Shown here piece by piece: positions 56,577 to 64,000 of a stretch of 64,000 nucleotides of DNA (its first letter is position 1; each line of letters starts with the position of its first letter). The notes below the pieces were generated by a model, which was not told the DNA's origin, did not search any database, and saw nothing but the letters and a program-made list of their open reading frames with translations. Origin of the DNA: Microglena sp. YARC (Eukaryota > Chlorophyta > Chlorophyceae > Chlamydomonadales > Chlamydomonadaceae); the NCBI GenBank assembly GCA_022414725.1, contig JAJSRW010001641.1, positions 124,001-188,000 of the forward strand, written 5' to 3'. The position numbers and the translations under genes were made by a program.

Positions 56577-58973
56577 TTATGCGAAAAGTTTTCTTGTTCG
56601 TAACCATTTAACCAAACGAGAAGATGGTCTATATATTCGACCATTTATTATAGCGAATGGATATTTTCCAATTTGTGATCTATGTAAAAAGCGACATTGA
56701 CTATGTCGGTATCTAGGAATGAATTTGTTATCATTCCTGGAAATAAAAGCTGATGACCCCCCGAATTGGTTAACTTGTGGCATTGAAACTTTGGTTAAGG
56801 GATTGACTATGCTTGAAGTATTGATTTCTTCAAACTTTTTGTCATAAATGCCATAATATGCATCTATATTCGGTTTTTCTTCCAAGTCTCTGAAAAATTG
56901 CTGAAAATCACCTTTAATATATGTACTTATTAATTTGTCATACGTCATACTTTTATCGAATCCTTTTATTATTGAAAATCTATCATAAATACATTCAATT
57001 GTATCAATAAATATACCTATATCATCTTCGGACACGTTTGGAAGTGAATCAATTCCATACATTGTCTTGGAAATCGGGTGTATTTCGGGTTTAGAATATG
57101 GACGTATTTTTTTTCCAAAAAACGTAGAATGTGGTATATTTCCTCGATTTGTAAATTGTTTAACTGTATATTCCCCACCACCGGATATAGTATTTTGGGG
57201 CTGTTTAAAAAGTTCTCGAATATTTTCCAATGTGATGTTCAACAAACGTTGGAAAGGTTGGAACAATTCAATCGATACGCGTCTTCGAGCTCTTAAAATT
57301 CTTGTTGTATTTTCTGGAATTTTAATAGACTCGCTGAGCTGAACAAATATTTTTGAATTTGTGTTCATACCATCATACATAGGGGACGTATAATGTATAA
57401 ATGGATTCTTGTCATTATTCATAAAATCAAAACTTGAATTTAATGTATCAATAAAATCTTTCAATATATACGGGATTGTTCGTTGATCCAGGTTATTAAC
57501 GATGATGAATTTTGGAATTGAGACTGCCTCTGATAAAAAAGTTAGTGGTAATGAAGGTTTTATCTGTATGTCATTAAAATATTGACAAAATTCAATTAGC
57601 TCTACATAATCATTATATTTATCTAATGTGTCGTTGTCGAAATCATTCAAATTTATATTATGGGTTTTTACATTATATGTTTCTAAAGCGAACCCTTTCA
57701 CGAGTATAGCATTTAAAGACGATATGTAATTATCTAAAAATGCTGTGAACGAATTCAGGTTTATTCTAGGGGGGAATATTAATTGAATGGTGGAAATTGT
57801 TATTTTTACGAATTCAGAATAATTCTGTAATACTTCAAATCTTTCATTCAATTTACTAATCCTTTCTTTGCGAATTTGTTCTCTGACATTGGATTGATCT
57901 GAGTTTATGTTACATGCATAGCAAATAGTCTTGTTAGGTTTTAATAACACAACAGGTACTTTCTCATCTTTAGCTCTTAAATAACATAAACGATCTCCCG
58001 TCAGTAAAAGTGTTTGATTTGCCTTATTCAACTCCCTTGTTTGATTTGCCTTATTCAACTCCCTTGTAATTGTTATTTGTCCATAGTCGCCACTGCGCTT
58101 AATTTCAAATAATTTGAACAAAACATTGTTTGTATTATTATTTTTAATCAAAAAATCCATAAATGGTTGTATTTTTTCTCGTGCTAATTTATCGAGATTA
58201 TCTTCAGTGATCATTTCATAATAAGATCGCTTATTCCCTGTCCTTACTGGTATCTTTTTGAAAAAAAAATGGGTAACTACTAATTTCCGTACCAATTCAG
58301 TGTTTGTATTGTCAATTTCTTTAAATTTTTGACCAAATTCACATAATCTTTTCACACCATTACTAAATTTTGTTGAATCTTGAATGAAAGTAAATGGAAA
58401 TGTACATGTAACAATTTTACGGTTAGATTCGTCTTTCAATATGACTGATTTATTTTCAAAGAAAACGTAGTTAGTACCTATACATGGTATACTTGTGAAT
58501 GTATTATTGCATAATGTCTTTTTTCCTTCTAGTATCGCTGAATCCCAATAGGTAGCTATAGTATTGATTCTTCCATTCCATTTATACATTTCAGAACATC
58601 CCATTGGCAAAAAATCAATCATGAATTTCATGCCGCTATTTGTTATGAGTTTTTTCAAAAAATCGTGTTCTATAATATCTTCTGTAGTTCTCATGTTATT
58701 ATTTTTGGTTTTGTTATAATGAAAAATTACAGCATCTTCAAAATCTCGTACTTTAAAATGTTTTTGTATTTTCAAATAATTCTTAGGGTCGACCATTTGC
58801 CTAATGTCTACATTCGTCACTTCAAATACTTTTTTGTACCGGTTTGATACTTGAAGAACATTCAGAGTTTGGCTTGTATCTAATACGCATCTAAGTTTAT
58901 CAAACATATCATGTATGGTATCTGCTACGTCTAGTGCAAGTTTTATAAACTCATCCTCTATCTGATCACTCAT
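56577..58973 (-). CDS. Large hypothetical protein, 798 residues
   Basis: No family recognised. The N-terminal half is helical with short beta parts. A 10-codon unit (TRELNKANQ) is duplicated near residue 310. A Cys pair in TICYACN lies near residue 350. Toward the C-terminus ISGGGEYTVKQF starts a different, basic part (FFGKKIRPYSKPEIHP) and QFGGSSAF follows before a strongly basic end (PRYRHSQCRFLHR). Such long proteins with Gly-Gly-x sites before basic tails may be virion components (inference). It faces the end of the W-repeat array, with its 3' end 54 bases from copy 27. Confidence 0.6.
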   Translation of the reverse strand: MSDQIEDEFIKLALDVADTIHDMFDKLRCVLDTSQTLNVLQVSNRYKKVFEVTNVDIRQMVDPKNYLKIQKHFKVRDFEDAVIFHYNKTKNNNMRTTEDIIEHDFLKKLITNSGMKFMIDFLPMGCSEMYKWNGRINTIATYWDSAILEGKKTLCNNTFTSIPCIGTNYVFFENKSVILKDESNRKIVTCTFPFTFIQDSTKFSNGVKRLCEFGQKFKEIDNTNTELVRKLVVTHFFFKKIPVRTGNKRSYYEMITEDNLDKLAREKIQPFMDFLIKNNNTNNVLFKLFEIKRSGDYGQITITRELNKANQTRELNKANQTLLLTGDRLCYLRAKDEKVPVVLLKPNKTICYACNINSDQSNVREQIRKERISKLNERFEVLQNYSEFVKITISTIQLIFPPRINLNSFTAFLDNYISSLNAILVKGFALETYNVKTHNINLNDFDNDTLDKYNDYVELIEFCQYFNDIQIKPSLPLTFLSEAVSIPKFIIVNNLDQRTIPYILKDFIDTLNSSFDFMNNDKNPFIHYTSPMYDGMNTNSKIFVQLSESIKIPENTTRILRARRRVSIELFQPFQRLLNITLENIRELFKQPQNTISGGGEYTVKQFTNRGNIPHSTFFGKKIRPYSKPEIHPISKTMYGIDSLPNVSEDDIGIFIDTIECIYDRFSIIKGFDKSMTYDKLISTYIKGDFQQFFRDLEEKPNIDAYYGIYDKKFEEINTSSIVNPLTKVSMPQVNQFGGSSAFISRNDNKFIPRYRHSQCRFLHRSQIGKYPFAIINGRIYRPSSRLVKWLRTRKLFA

Positions 58974-59120
58974 TTAAAACGTATAAACAAATAATACAAT
59001 TTGATTTAGACGTCATAGTTAAAAAAACTAACAGCATTGCTCGATTTAAAAGTATCAAAACACAAAAAGAACACCAAATATCGTTTTGATCCCAAAATTT
59101 TCTCACTCATCAAAAACATA

Positions 59121-59225
59121 ATGGACAATTTACAATTTTGGAGAAATACATATACAAACAGACGCGAGAAGATAGCTAACAAGTTCGTGTGTAGTTTTCA
59201 ACGATGTATATGGTTTAGTGAGTAA
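59121..59225 (+). CDS. Possible 34-residue frame or gene scrap
   Basis: The frame MDNLQFWRNTYTNRREKIAN continues an upstream open stretch (from 59037, no ATG) with protein-like composition (KYRFDPKIFSLIKNI). It may be the end of a lost gene. The rest of 58974-59383 shows nothing I can identify. Confidence 0.25.
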   Translation: MDNLQFWRNTYTNRREKIANKFVCSFQRCIWFSE

Positions 59226-59383
59226 TGGACACTAGATTTTGAAAATATCATTGAAAGAAATAAGCGCATTTAAAATAAAAATGTAACAGAATTTCCATCA
59301 ATGTAAACGATAGCAAACAAGCCAAGATCGTATATGTAAAACTTCGCGGAGGTTCTGTGGATTTATTGCGAGATTATAAATAA

Positions 59384-59773
59384 ATGGTATTAAATTGCAA
59401 TACTTTACAGAAATTTGGCTTTCTATTACTATGCATACCGATCAGATGTATATTGGTTTATATAGCATTCAGGTATTACAAAAATAACTATGTGATGGCG
59501 ACGATGAGCGCGTTTACATTCATTATTGGTGTATGTTTCTTGCTTATATACATCTTCAATTGGCGAAAAACAGGTGTAGAAGTTTGTGGTAAAAAAATAT
59601 GGTGGAATTATTTGAGACCCATGCATGGCATATTGTACATTTCATTCGCTATCCTAGCAATTCAGTCCGAATATAAACAATACGCATATAGTTTGCTTTT
59701 GGCTGGCGTTATTATCGGTGTTGTTGCAGGTGTTTATAAAACAAAAACTCCTAGGATTTTATTTATACCGTAA
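59384..59773 (+). CDS. Four-span membrane protein, 129 residues
   Basis: Hydrophobic segments at about residues 10-28, 39-59, 79-96 and 101-118. Between the second and third lies NWRKTGVEVCGKKIWWNYLRPMHGILY, with a WWNxLRPxHG motif that I associate with a small membrane protein family common in giant viruses (from memory). Loops are short and basic. Probably in the viral inner membrane or a host membrane; function unknown. Confidence 0.55.
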   Translation: MVLNCNTLQKFGFLLLCIPIRCILVYIAFRYYKNNYVMATMSAFTFIIGVCFLLIYIFNWRKTGVEVCGKKIWWNYLRPMHGILYISFAILAIQSEYKQYAYSLLLAGVIIGVVAGVYKTKTPRILFIP

Positions 59774-59784
59774 ATATTCTTAAG

Positions 59785-59850
59785 GATAAACGTAATATTG
59801 TATATACTTATATTGATTCAAATGAAAACAACAAGAAAGACCAGTATTTC
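59785..59850 (+). repeat. Second copy of the segment around ATG 6924
   Basis: The stretch ggataaacgtaatattgta, then gaaaacaacaagaaa, then ccagtatttcgggcgataa matches 6891-6962, with small differences. Here it leads into a 31-codon frame only, so it is a 5' scrap of the four-domain gene or of a shared leader. Confidence 0.75.
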
Positions 59851-59974
59851 GGGCGATAACAACAAACAATGCGTCAAAAAATGTGTATTTGTTTGCTATG
59901 GATATTTAAAATGGATTTAACTCAAGTTTTGCAACACCCTCCATCAATCGACAAAAACACTAGTATGTGTTGTT

Positions 59975-60178
59975 ATGCAATGGATACACTCAACAGGCAA
60001 CTATCTGACAAACATTGAAATCAATTGCGAACGGCTCATCAAATGGTATCAAAACAACGAAAACATCCGCGATAAAATCATTTCAGACGACAACTTATTG
60101 TACGGAACCATGGCCTTTCAGAACTTTGCAATCAAATCATGCCATGTAGATACATCTACCGCTCTGAAAACCCTGTAA
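59975..60178 (+). pseudogene. Gene 5' part truncated by TnpB remnant C
   Basis: The frame starts MQWIHSTGNYLTNIEINCER and ends after CHVDTS. The following six codons and the stop come from the element end (ctctgaaaaccctg). A helical, soluble product is predicted; no family recognised. The remainder was not found on the other side of the element. Confidence 0.5.
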
Positions 60179-60413
60179 TTCCATTATATTATGTAATAAT
60201 TCTGAAGGGTCGTAGAATTATTATTAGGAAAACCGGTTCTGTGACCGCCCCAGGCGAAGACGGATAATGATAGGATTATGATAACAACCCTATCATCAAT
60301 ATGTTTTTAGAAGCATTCGCGTCTCTCCCTGTTACTTTGTTACAAAGAGGACATGTAAACACTTTTTTATTTCCGACATCGTCATTCAATGTCCCACAAC
60401 TAGAGCACTTTTA
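60159..60413 (-). mobile_element. TnpB/Fanzor-type element, 3' remnant C with zinc finger
   Basis: On the minus strand, KCSSCGTLNDDVGNKKVF, then CPLCNKVTGRDANASKNIL, is the zinc finger (CxxC...CxxC) and RuvC-III region of a TnpB protein. The Asp of GRDANAS is the last catalytic residue. A TAA lies directly before KCSSC, so nothing longer is made. The stop and the conserved 3' end follow to 60159. The terminus is again ccgctctg preceded by TA. Confidence 0.8.
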
Positions 60414-60775
60414 CATAATTTCCATAATCTAATATATATGTAAATTAAAACAATGACAACAATATTGAAACTTATCAAAAGGGAAACACGAATCATTTTA
60501 ATTATCTCCTTAAATTCATACAGAATAATGAACTAGCAAAAGAATGGATATCCTCAAATACCAATACTATCGTCTTCTAAACCATTGACTAATGATATTC
60601 ACTTATTCATATCGACAAACATATTTTAGAAAGTGGTTCATTGCCTGATGAACAACAGGATTCGTGCTGAACTCGTACCAGTCCCATCATGGTCTTTCTG
60701 AGTTGGCTTTGACAAGAGATCATTATAGATCAAGTCGTGTAGGACTTACGCAAATTATAGATGCTTTCACCAGAA
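60414..60775. other. Gene-poor stretch with decayed coding scraps
   Basis: No intact gene. Short protein-like pieces occur in different frames, for example HHGLSELALTRDHYRSSRVG near 60685 on the plus strand. They suggest an old gene in decay. I cannot assign it. Confidence 0.35.
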
Positions 60776-61780
60776 TCATGTTTTTTTGTACAGATTTTTT
60801 GACAATCTCATTGCATGCCATTTCCTAATCCTACCCCCTCCTATAGTCGTAACTGATTTTGGTATGTTCACTGGTAGATGATATATCCCATTATTATACC
60901 TGTTCTGTATAATATCCATCATGAATGAAAATGAATCAGAATATAATAAATATGCGTTCAATTGATCTATTGATTCAACATTTATTTTCTCTAAACTATT
61001 AGCGTTAATTGGCTTATCCGCTCCTTTAGCTTGTATGTTAAATAAGCAAATATACATGTTTTTGTATTCACCTTTAAATTCTTCTAGTATATTACTTTTT
61101 TTCTTATCAGCTGAATGATGTAATCTGAACTGCAAATAAACCGGATGAACAAAAACAGGTGTGAACATTGGATAATTTAAATTACTACATGTAATCGTAT
61201 TGCCGATTTTTTCTATAAAACACATGTCGTCGATGTCTGTTAGAACAATTTGTCCGTCTTTCATCATAATGTTGTCTAGTTTTATATCGCCATGTATAAA
61301 TCCGCGATTGTTAAACTTTCTAATTATCTCCAAAACTTGGCCCTCCAAAGGATCCATAACATTCTCCCTCTTTAACGGTTTGCATTTGTTCATTTTGTAC
61401 ATTTGTTCATCATCATCAAACATACCTTCTTGTGCAATTTCGTTGAAACATGTATATGCGATGAGATTTTTTTCAATTAACTCGGGGATTATAACAATCA
61501 AGTTGGCTTTTACCCTATCATATTCTGATTTGTTTGCAAATTGTTTGTACACGAATCCATCGTTTCCGCATGAATAAACAGATCCATATGCACCACTTCC
61601 ATGCGAATTAATTTGTTTTCCATTGTCGCATTTTGGCGATAAACTTTTTGATTGGGTTGATTGGCTTGATGAATTCGGATTGATAAGTCGTATTGTTGGA
61701 GTTTTGGATGTTGTCGATTTTGAATCAAATTTAAAATTTTGACAACTCCCTAAATTAAAATTTGCAAATGGATTTTCCAT
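60776..61780 (-). CDS. Protein kinase-like protein
   Basis: 334 residues. A Gly-rich loop GSGAYGSVYS (61-70), a likely ATP-binding Lys at about 79 (VYKQF), the catalytic loop HGDIKLDN (163-170, Asp 165) and a metal-binding TDIDD (181-185; Ile where DFG has Phe, Asp where it has Gly) are present in order. The activation segment is short and the usual C-lobe APE and GxF motifs are not obvious, as in many giant-virus kinases. Residues 1-58 are Ser/Thr/Asn-rich. The end, IGGGRIRKWHAMRLS, is basic. Activity is plausible but altered metal binding makes it uncertain. Confidence 0.65.
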   Translation of the reverse strand: MENPFANFNLGSCQNFKFDSKSTTSKTPTIRLINPNSSSQSTQSKSLSPKCDNGKQINSHGSGAYGSVYSCGNDGFVYKQFANKSEYDRVKANLIVIIPELIEKNLIAYTCFNEIAQEGMFDDDEQMYKMNKCKPLKRENVMDPLEGQVLEIIRKFNNRGFIHGDIKLDNIMMKDGQIVLTDIDDMCFIEKIGNTITCSNLNYPMFTPVFVHPVYLQFRLHHSADKKKSNILEEFKGEYKNMYICLFNIQAKGADKPINANSLEKINVESIDQLNAYLLYSDSFSFMMDIIQNRYNNGIYHLPVNIPKSVTTIGGGRIRKWHAMRLSKNLYKKT

Positions 61781-61933
61781 TTTATATATATGTGTATTTT
61801 ATTATTTTACACTTACACGAATGTCAGCCATTAATTAACCATATCGTATCATATTAGTAATAGAACAAAATGGTCATTACATATTACTACTTATTTGTTC
61901 ATTATTTATTTACATACGTTCTTCCACTCTCAC

Positions 61934-62227
61934 TCAAAGATCATAATTGGAAGCCCGCATGAGTGTTTCTATTTGTGAGTCGATCAAGTTATATTCTGCC
62001 TGGTATTCCATGTAAAACCCTAGCATTTCGTCAGTTGGGTTAGCTTCAGTCGCCCTCAAGATAGAAAATTTCATGTCAATTAGCTTGTATCGTTGTCGCT
62101 TAATTTCTTCCAGTCTTTCACGCATGCTTTCGTTGACACTCTTGTTAGTTTTGACCAACGAAATGACATCATACACAGACAGGTATGATCCAATTGTACA
62201 CATAAGTTCTACAGGTAATTGAACCAT
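61934..62227 (-). CDS. Short F-box protein
   Basis: 97 residues. LPVELMCTIGSYLSVYDVIS followed by LVKTNKSVNE (residues 4-33) fits the F-box, which recruits substrates to SCF ubiquitin ligases through Skp1. The rest is a helical stretch (MRERLEEIKRQRYKLIDMKF) with no recognisable substrate-binding repeats, so the protein could act as an adaptor with a separate partner or compete for Skp1 (inference). Confidence 0.65.
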   Translation of the reverse strand: MVQLPVELMCTIGSYLSVYDVISLVKTNKSVNESMRERLEEIKRQRYKLIDMKFSILRATEANPTDEMLGFYMEYQAEYNLIDSQIETLMRASNYDL

Positions 62228-62323
62228 TTTTGCTTGTGTTTTACATTAGTTGTCCAATTATATCTTTTTCATTTTACGTAGGATAAAGGCAAAAATCCTT
62301 AAGTTAAATTAACCACTTGCATT

Positions 62324-62584
62324 TTATTCGTTTCTATAATCTGGTGGTTGTAGGTCCCTACAATGTTTGTCCCATTTTACTCTGTGAACGTGGATCTTCA
62401 ATATACTGACAACAATAGACAATGCAATGACTGCAACCACTTCAACCTGTACCACGCGTTCTATCAATGGTGGTACATGAGTACGTGTGTTGTTCTGAAC
62501 TGAAATGAATGCTTTTGGAGTCATCATTTTCTGTCGGGATAAGCTGTATATATTTACCCGATTCATCTTGTACGACCTATTCAT
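62324..62584 (-). CDS. Small single-span membrane protein, 86 residues
   Basis: MNRSYKMNRVNIYSLSRQ is a basic start. A hydrophobic segment (VVAVIALSIVVSILKI, about 49-66) follows, then a basic C-terminus. No family recognised. It is divergent from the gene that starts at 62689, and its start codon lies inside a 12-bp inverted repeat. Confidence 0.4.
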   Translation of the reverse strand: MNRSYKMNRVNIYSLSRQKMMTPKAFISVQNNTRTHVPPLIERVVQVEVVAVIALSIVVSILKIHVHRVKWDKHCRDLQPPDYRNE

Positions 62585-62649
62585 AATTATTAGAGAATGT
62601 AATGGTCTAATAATTATGTGATAATATTAACAATAATAATTAATATTAT
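62582..62649. promoter_or_regulatory. Two adjacent inverted repeats between divergent genes
   Basis: Arms 62582-62593 and 62607-62618 (cataattattag and complement) and arms 62621-62630 and 62640-62649 (ataatattaa and complement). The first one includes tagagaatgtaatgg, which resembles ttagagaatataatgg in the TnpB-type 3' end. The pair may mark a small old insertion or serve as a promoter element. Confidence 0.4.
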
Positions 62650-62688
62650 TATCATCCATTATTTAAATATCAGAATTCTGTAAAAGCA

Positions 62689-64000
62689 ATGGGTGACAAC
62701 ATAAGTATTGAACGAATCTCGATGAAAGATGTGTTTACAACATTCCAAATGAACGATGATAGGAGAAGTTTCGGGAAATTGTACGATGAGCTAGAATGGA
62801 ATTTGGTAGACTTGCCCAAGAGAGACAGTAAATTGTCGATGGGATTCTTTCGCGGAAAAACTATAGTCCCAGTCTGGCGGAACGTATTGAAGGAATTTCC
62901 ATTTTCCGCATTAACAACCTCAAAAACAAGAAACGAATCGATAGAATACAATATAACATTTTCGTCTTATGAAAATTACTTCTTGTATCCTCCGTATTAT
63001 CTATTCGATCGCAAGAATGAAACATACGCCCGTACTAATAAGTATGTATATACTTCGTTTGGGACATATATCGGTGGTGGGAGATCAAAATTCACAAATG
63101 ATAACATTGAGAAAATCGTCATATATGGTGAATGGGTTCAAATAGAAATGGACATATGTAATACTGTACTCAAGTTTGCAATAACTCCCACACTAGGTAA
63201 GCCAGGAGAAGCACCTTCAAAGTTGTACTTTTTGGGATTTGACGTTAACAACAAATGGAATTTACTATTGTCTCAAGAATTTGACCAGATATATGAAGAT
63301 AATGTACCGATATTTTTCTATGTCAATAAATTGGTTCCGTGTTGCAAGTACCGTTTGATATGCGCAGAAACCAGTTTCAAGTCAAACATTGACTGTCACG
63401 GATTTTCCCTTTGTGACATGGTTATGTTTGGTGTAACACGGAATGATAAAGTCCCATTTGTCAAATTGTATTGGGAAAACGGAATGTCATGTACTATAAC
63501 AAGCAACGTCAGTGATTTCGACACGTTGGGTGACAACTTAGTGTCTCGCAAGGTAACTAAAATTGAATCAAGTTATAATTGCACATGTGTTCTCTATGTG
63601 GGTGTGGATTATAAAGGAAAGTCTCTCACTATATCGGGTGGGTCGTCTACCCCCAACAATATATATTCGAGTATATTACTATCTAATAATTCATCATTGG
63701 ATTTGAAATTTCCATTCAATTGGAATGGTTTGGAATATGCTATACTGTTCAGTAGTGTCGTCACGTTCAATGGTAATGCCGAGGTTGTATTGGATAATAC
63801 CAGAGGTCAAGTTTGTAAGTTTGCATTCGGGGAATTCAATATTCGCGTTCCAATGTCGTATATGCGTGCAATTTTCAGCATAATGTTTTGGATAAGAAGA
63901 AGCGATGGGGATATCGAAAACTTACTTGAATCTAGTGAATTGAGTATATCTGTTGTAGATAACAATATGAGTTTCAAACATAATGGTTCAGGAATTTCTC
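62689..64000 (+). CDS. Large beta-rich protein, possible virion component (3' end outside the window)
   Basis: ATG 62689 opens a frame of at least 437 codons without a stop. It begins MGDNISIERISMKDVFTTFQ and a few residues on has LPKRDSKLSMGFFRGK. The pattern 'ISxxD/E...LSMxxFRGK' recalls the start of some phage and giant-virus structural proteins (impression only). The rest is rich in beta-strand patterns (YVYTSFGTYIGGGRS, CKYRLICAE, YNCTCVLYVGVDYKGKSL). No signal peptide or membrane segment was seen. About 100 bases separate it from a divergent gene. Confidence 0.55.
   Translation, partial: MGDNISIERISMKDVFTTFQMNDDRRSFGKLYDELEWNLVDLPKRDSKLSMGFFRGKTIVPVWRNVLKEFPFSALTTSKTRNESIEYNITFSSYENYFLYPPYYLFDRKNETYARTNKYVYTSFGTYIGGGRSKFTNDNIEKIVIYGEWVQIEMDICNTVLKFAITPTLGKPGEAPSKLYFLGFDVNNKWNLLLSQEFDQIYEDNVPIFFYVNKLVPCCKYRLICAETSFKSNIDCHGFSLCDMVMFGVTRNDKVPFVKLYWENGMSCTITSNVSDFDTLGDNLVSRKVTKIESSYNCTCVLYVGVDYKGKSLTISGGSSTPNNIYSSILLSNNSSLDLKFPFNWNGLEYAILFSSVVTFNGNAEVVLDNTRGQVCKFAFGEFNIRVPMSYMRAIFSIMFWIRRSDGDIENLLESSELSISVVDNNMSFKHNGSGIS

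Noticed and set aside
1..64000. Reassigned stop codons as an explanation for the in-frame TAA, TAG and TGA
   Set aside because: All three codons end intact genes in the window (TAG ends W-repeat copy 3, TGA copies 12 and 18, TAA many), so local damage is the simpler reading.

Overview
The window looks like part of the genome of a large DNA virus of a protist (Nucleocytoviricota). The DNA is AT-rich and most genes are intronless and closely packed. It carries several marks of giant viruses: a two-cysteine adaptor protein, a virus-type kinase-like protein, a short F-box protein, a CxxxxGxxC zinc-knuckle protein, a small EamA-type membrane protein, TnpB/Fanzor-type mobile remnants, and a very large paralogous repeat family. 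The lineage within the phylum is not decided by the sequence. No tRNA, rRNA or CRISPR array was seen.

Left part (1-10.5 kb): the end of an ERCC4-type nuclease gene broken by one stop codon, a lipase-fold protein that has lost its nucleophile, an EamA-type protein, a zinc-knuckle protein, and a divergent pair (a Cys-rich gene and an acidic HMG/YABBY-like DNA-binding protein) that share a 71-bp palindromic promoter region. Then come several small unknown genes with internal tandem duplications.

10.5-14.6 kb: three telomere-like CCCTAAA units, then about 22 copies of a 161-bp tandem repeat. Each intact unit encodes the same 54-residue K/F-rich peptide, and its TGA overlaps the ATG of the next unit. 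The array ends in a deletion derivative of a TnpB-type element.

14.6-56.5 kb: 27 consecutive plus-strand copies of a gene family built from 24-residue tryptophan-rich repeats (72 bp, roughly 5 to 16 per gene). A 28-residue N-cap precedes the repeats and a C-cap with an IQ-like helix follows them. The scaffold is nearly invariant, but two positions per repeat vary strongly. Six copies are broken, one lacks its N-cap, and further scraps lie between copies. Most copies have the same TATA-like leader. Unrelated genes sit between the copies: a membrane protein, the two-cysteine adaptor protein, an overlapping pair of unknown proteins, a second TnpB remnant, a beta-rich possible virion protein and a small acidic protein.

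Right part (56.5-64 kb): a 798-residue unknown protein, a four-helix membrane protein, a third TnpB remnant that cuts off another gene, a kinase-like protein, an F-box protein, a single-span membrane protein, and a large gene that runs off the window.

The main theme is repeat-driven gene expansion and decay: unequal recombination among 24-, 72- and 161-bp modules and whole gene-plus-leader units, followed by nonsense and frameshift loss. The W-repeat proteins may be modular binding proteins, and their C-caps may recruit a calmodulin-like partner. Both statements are inference.
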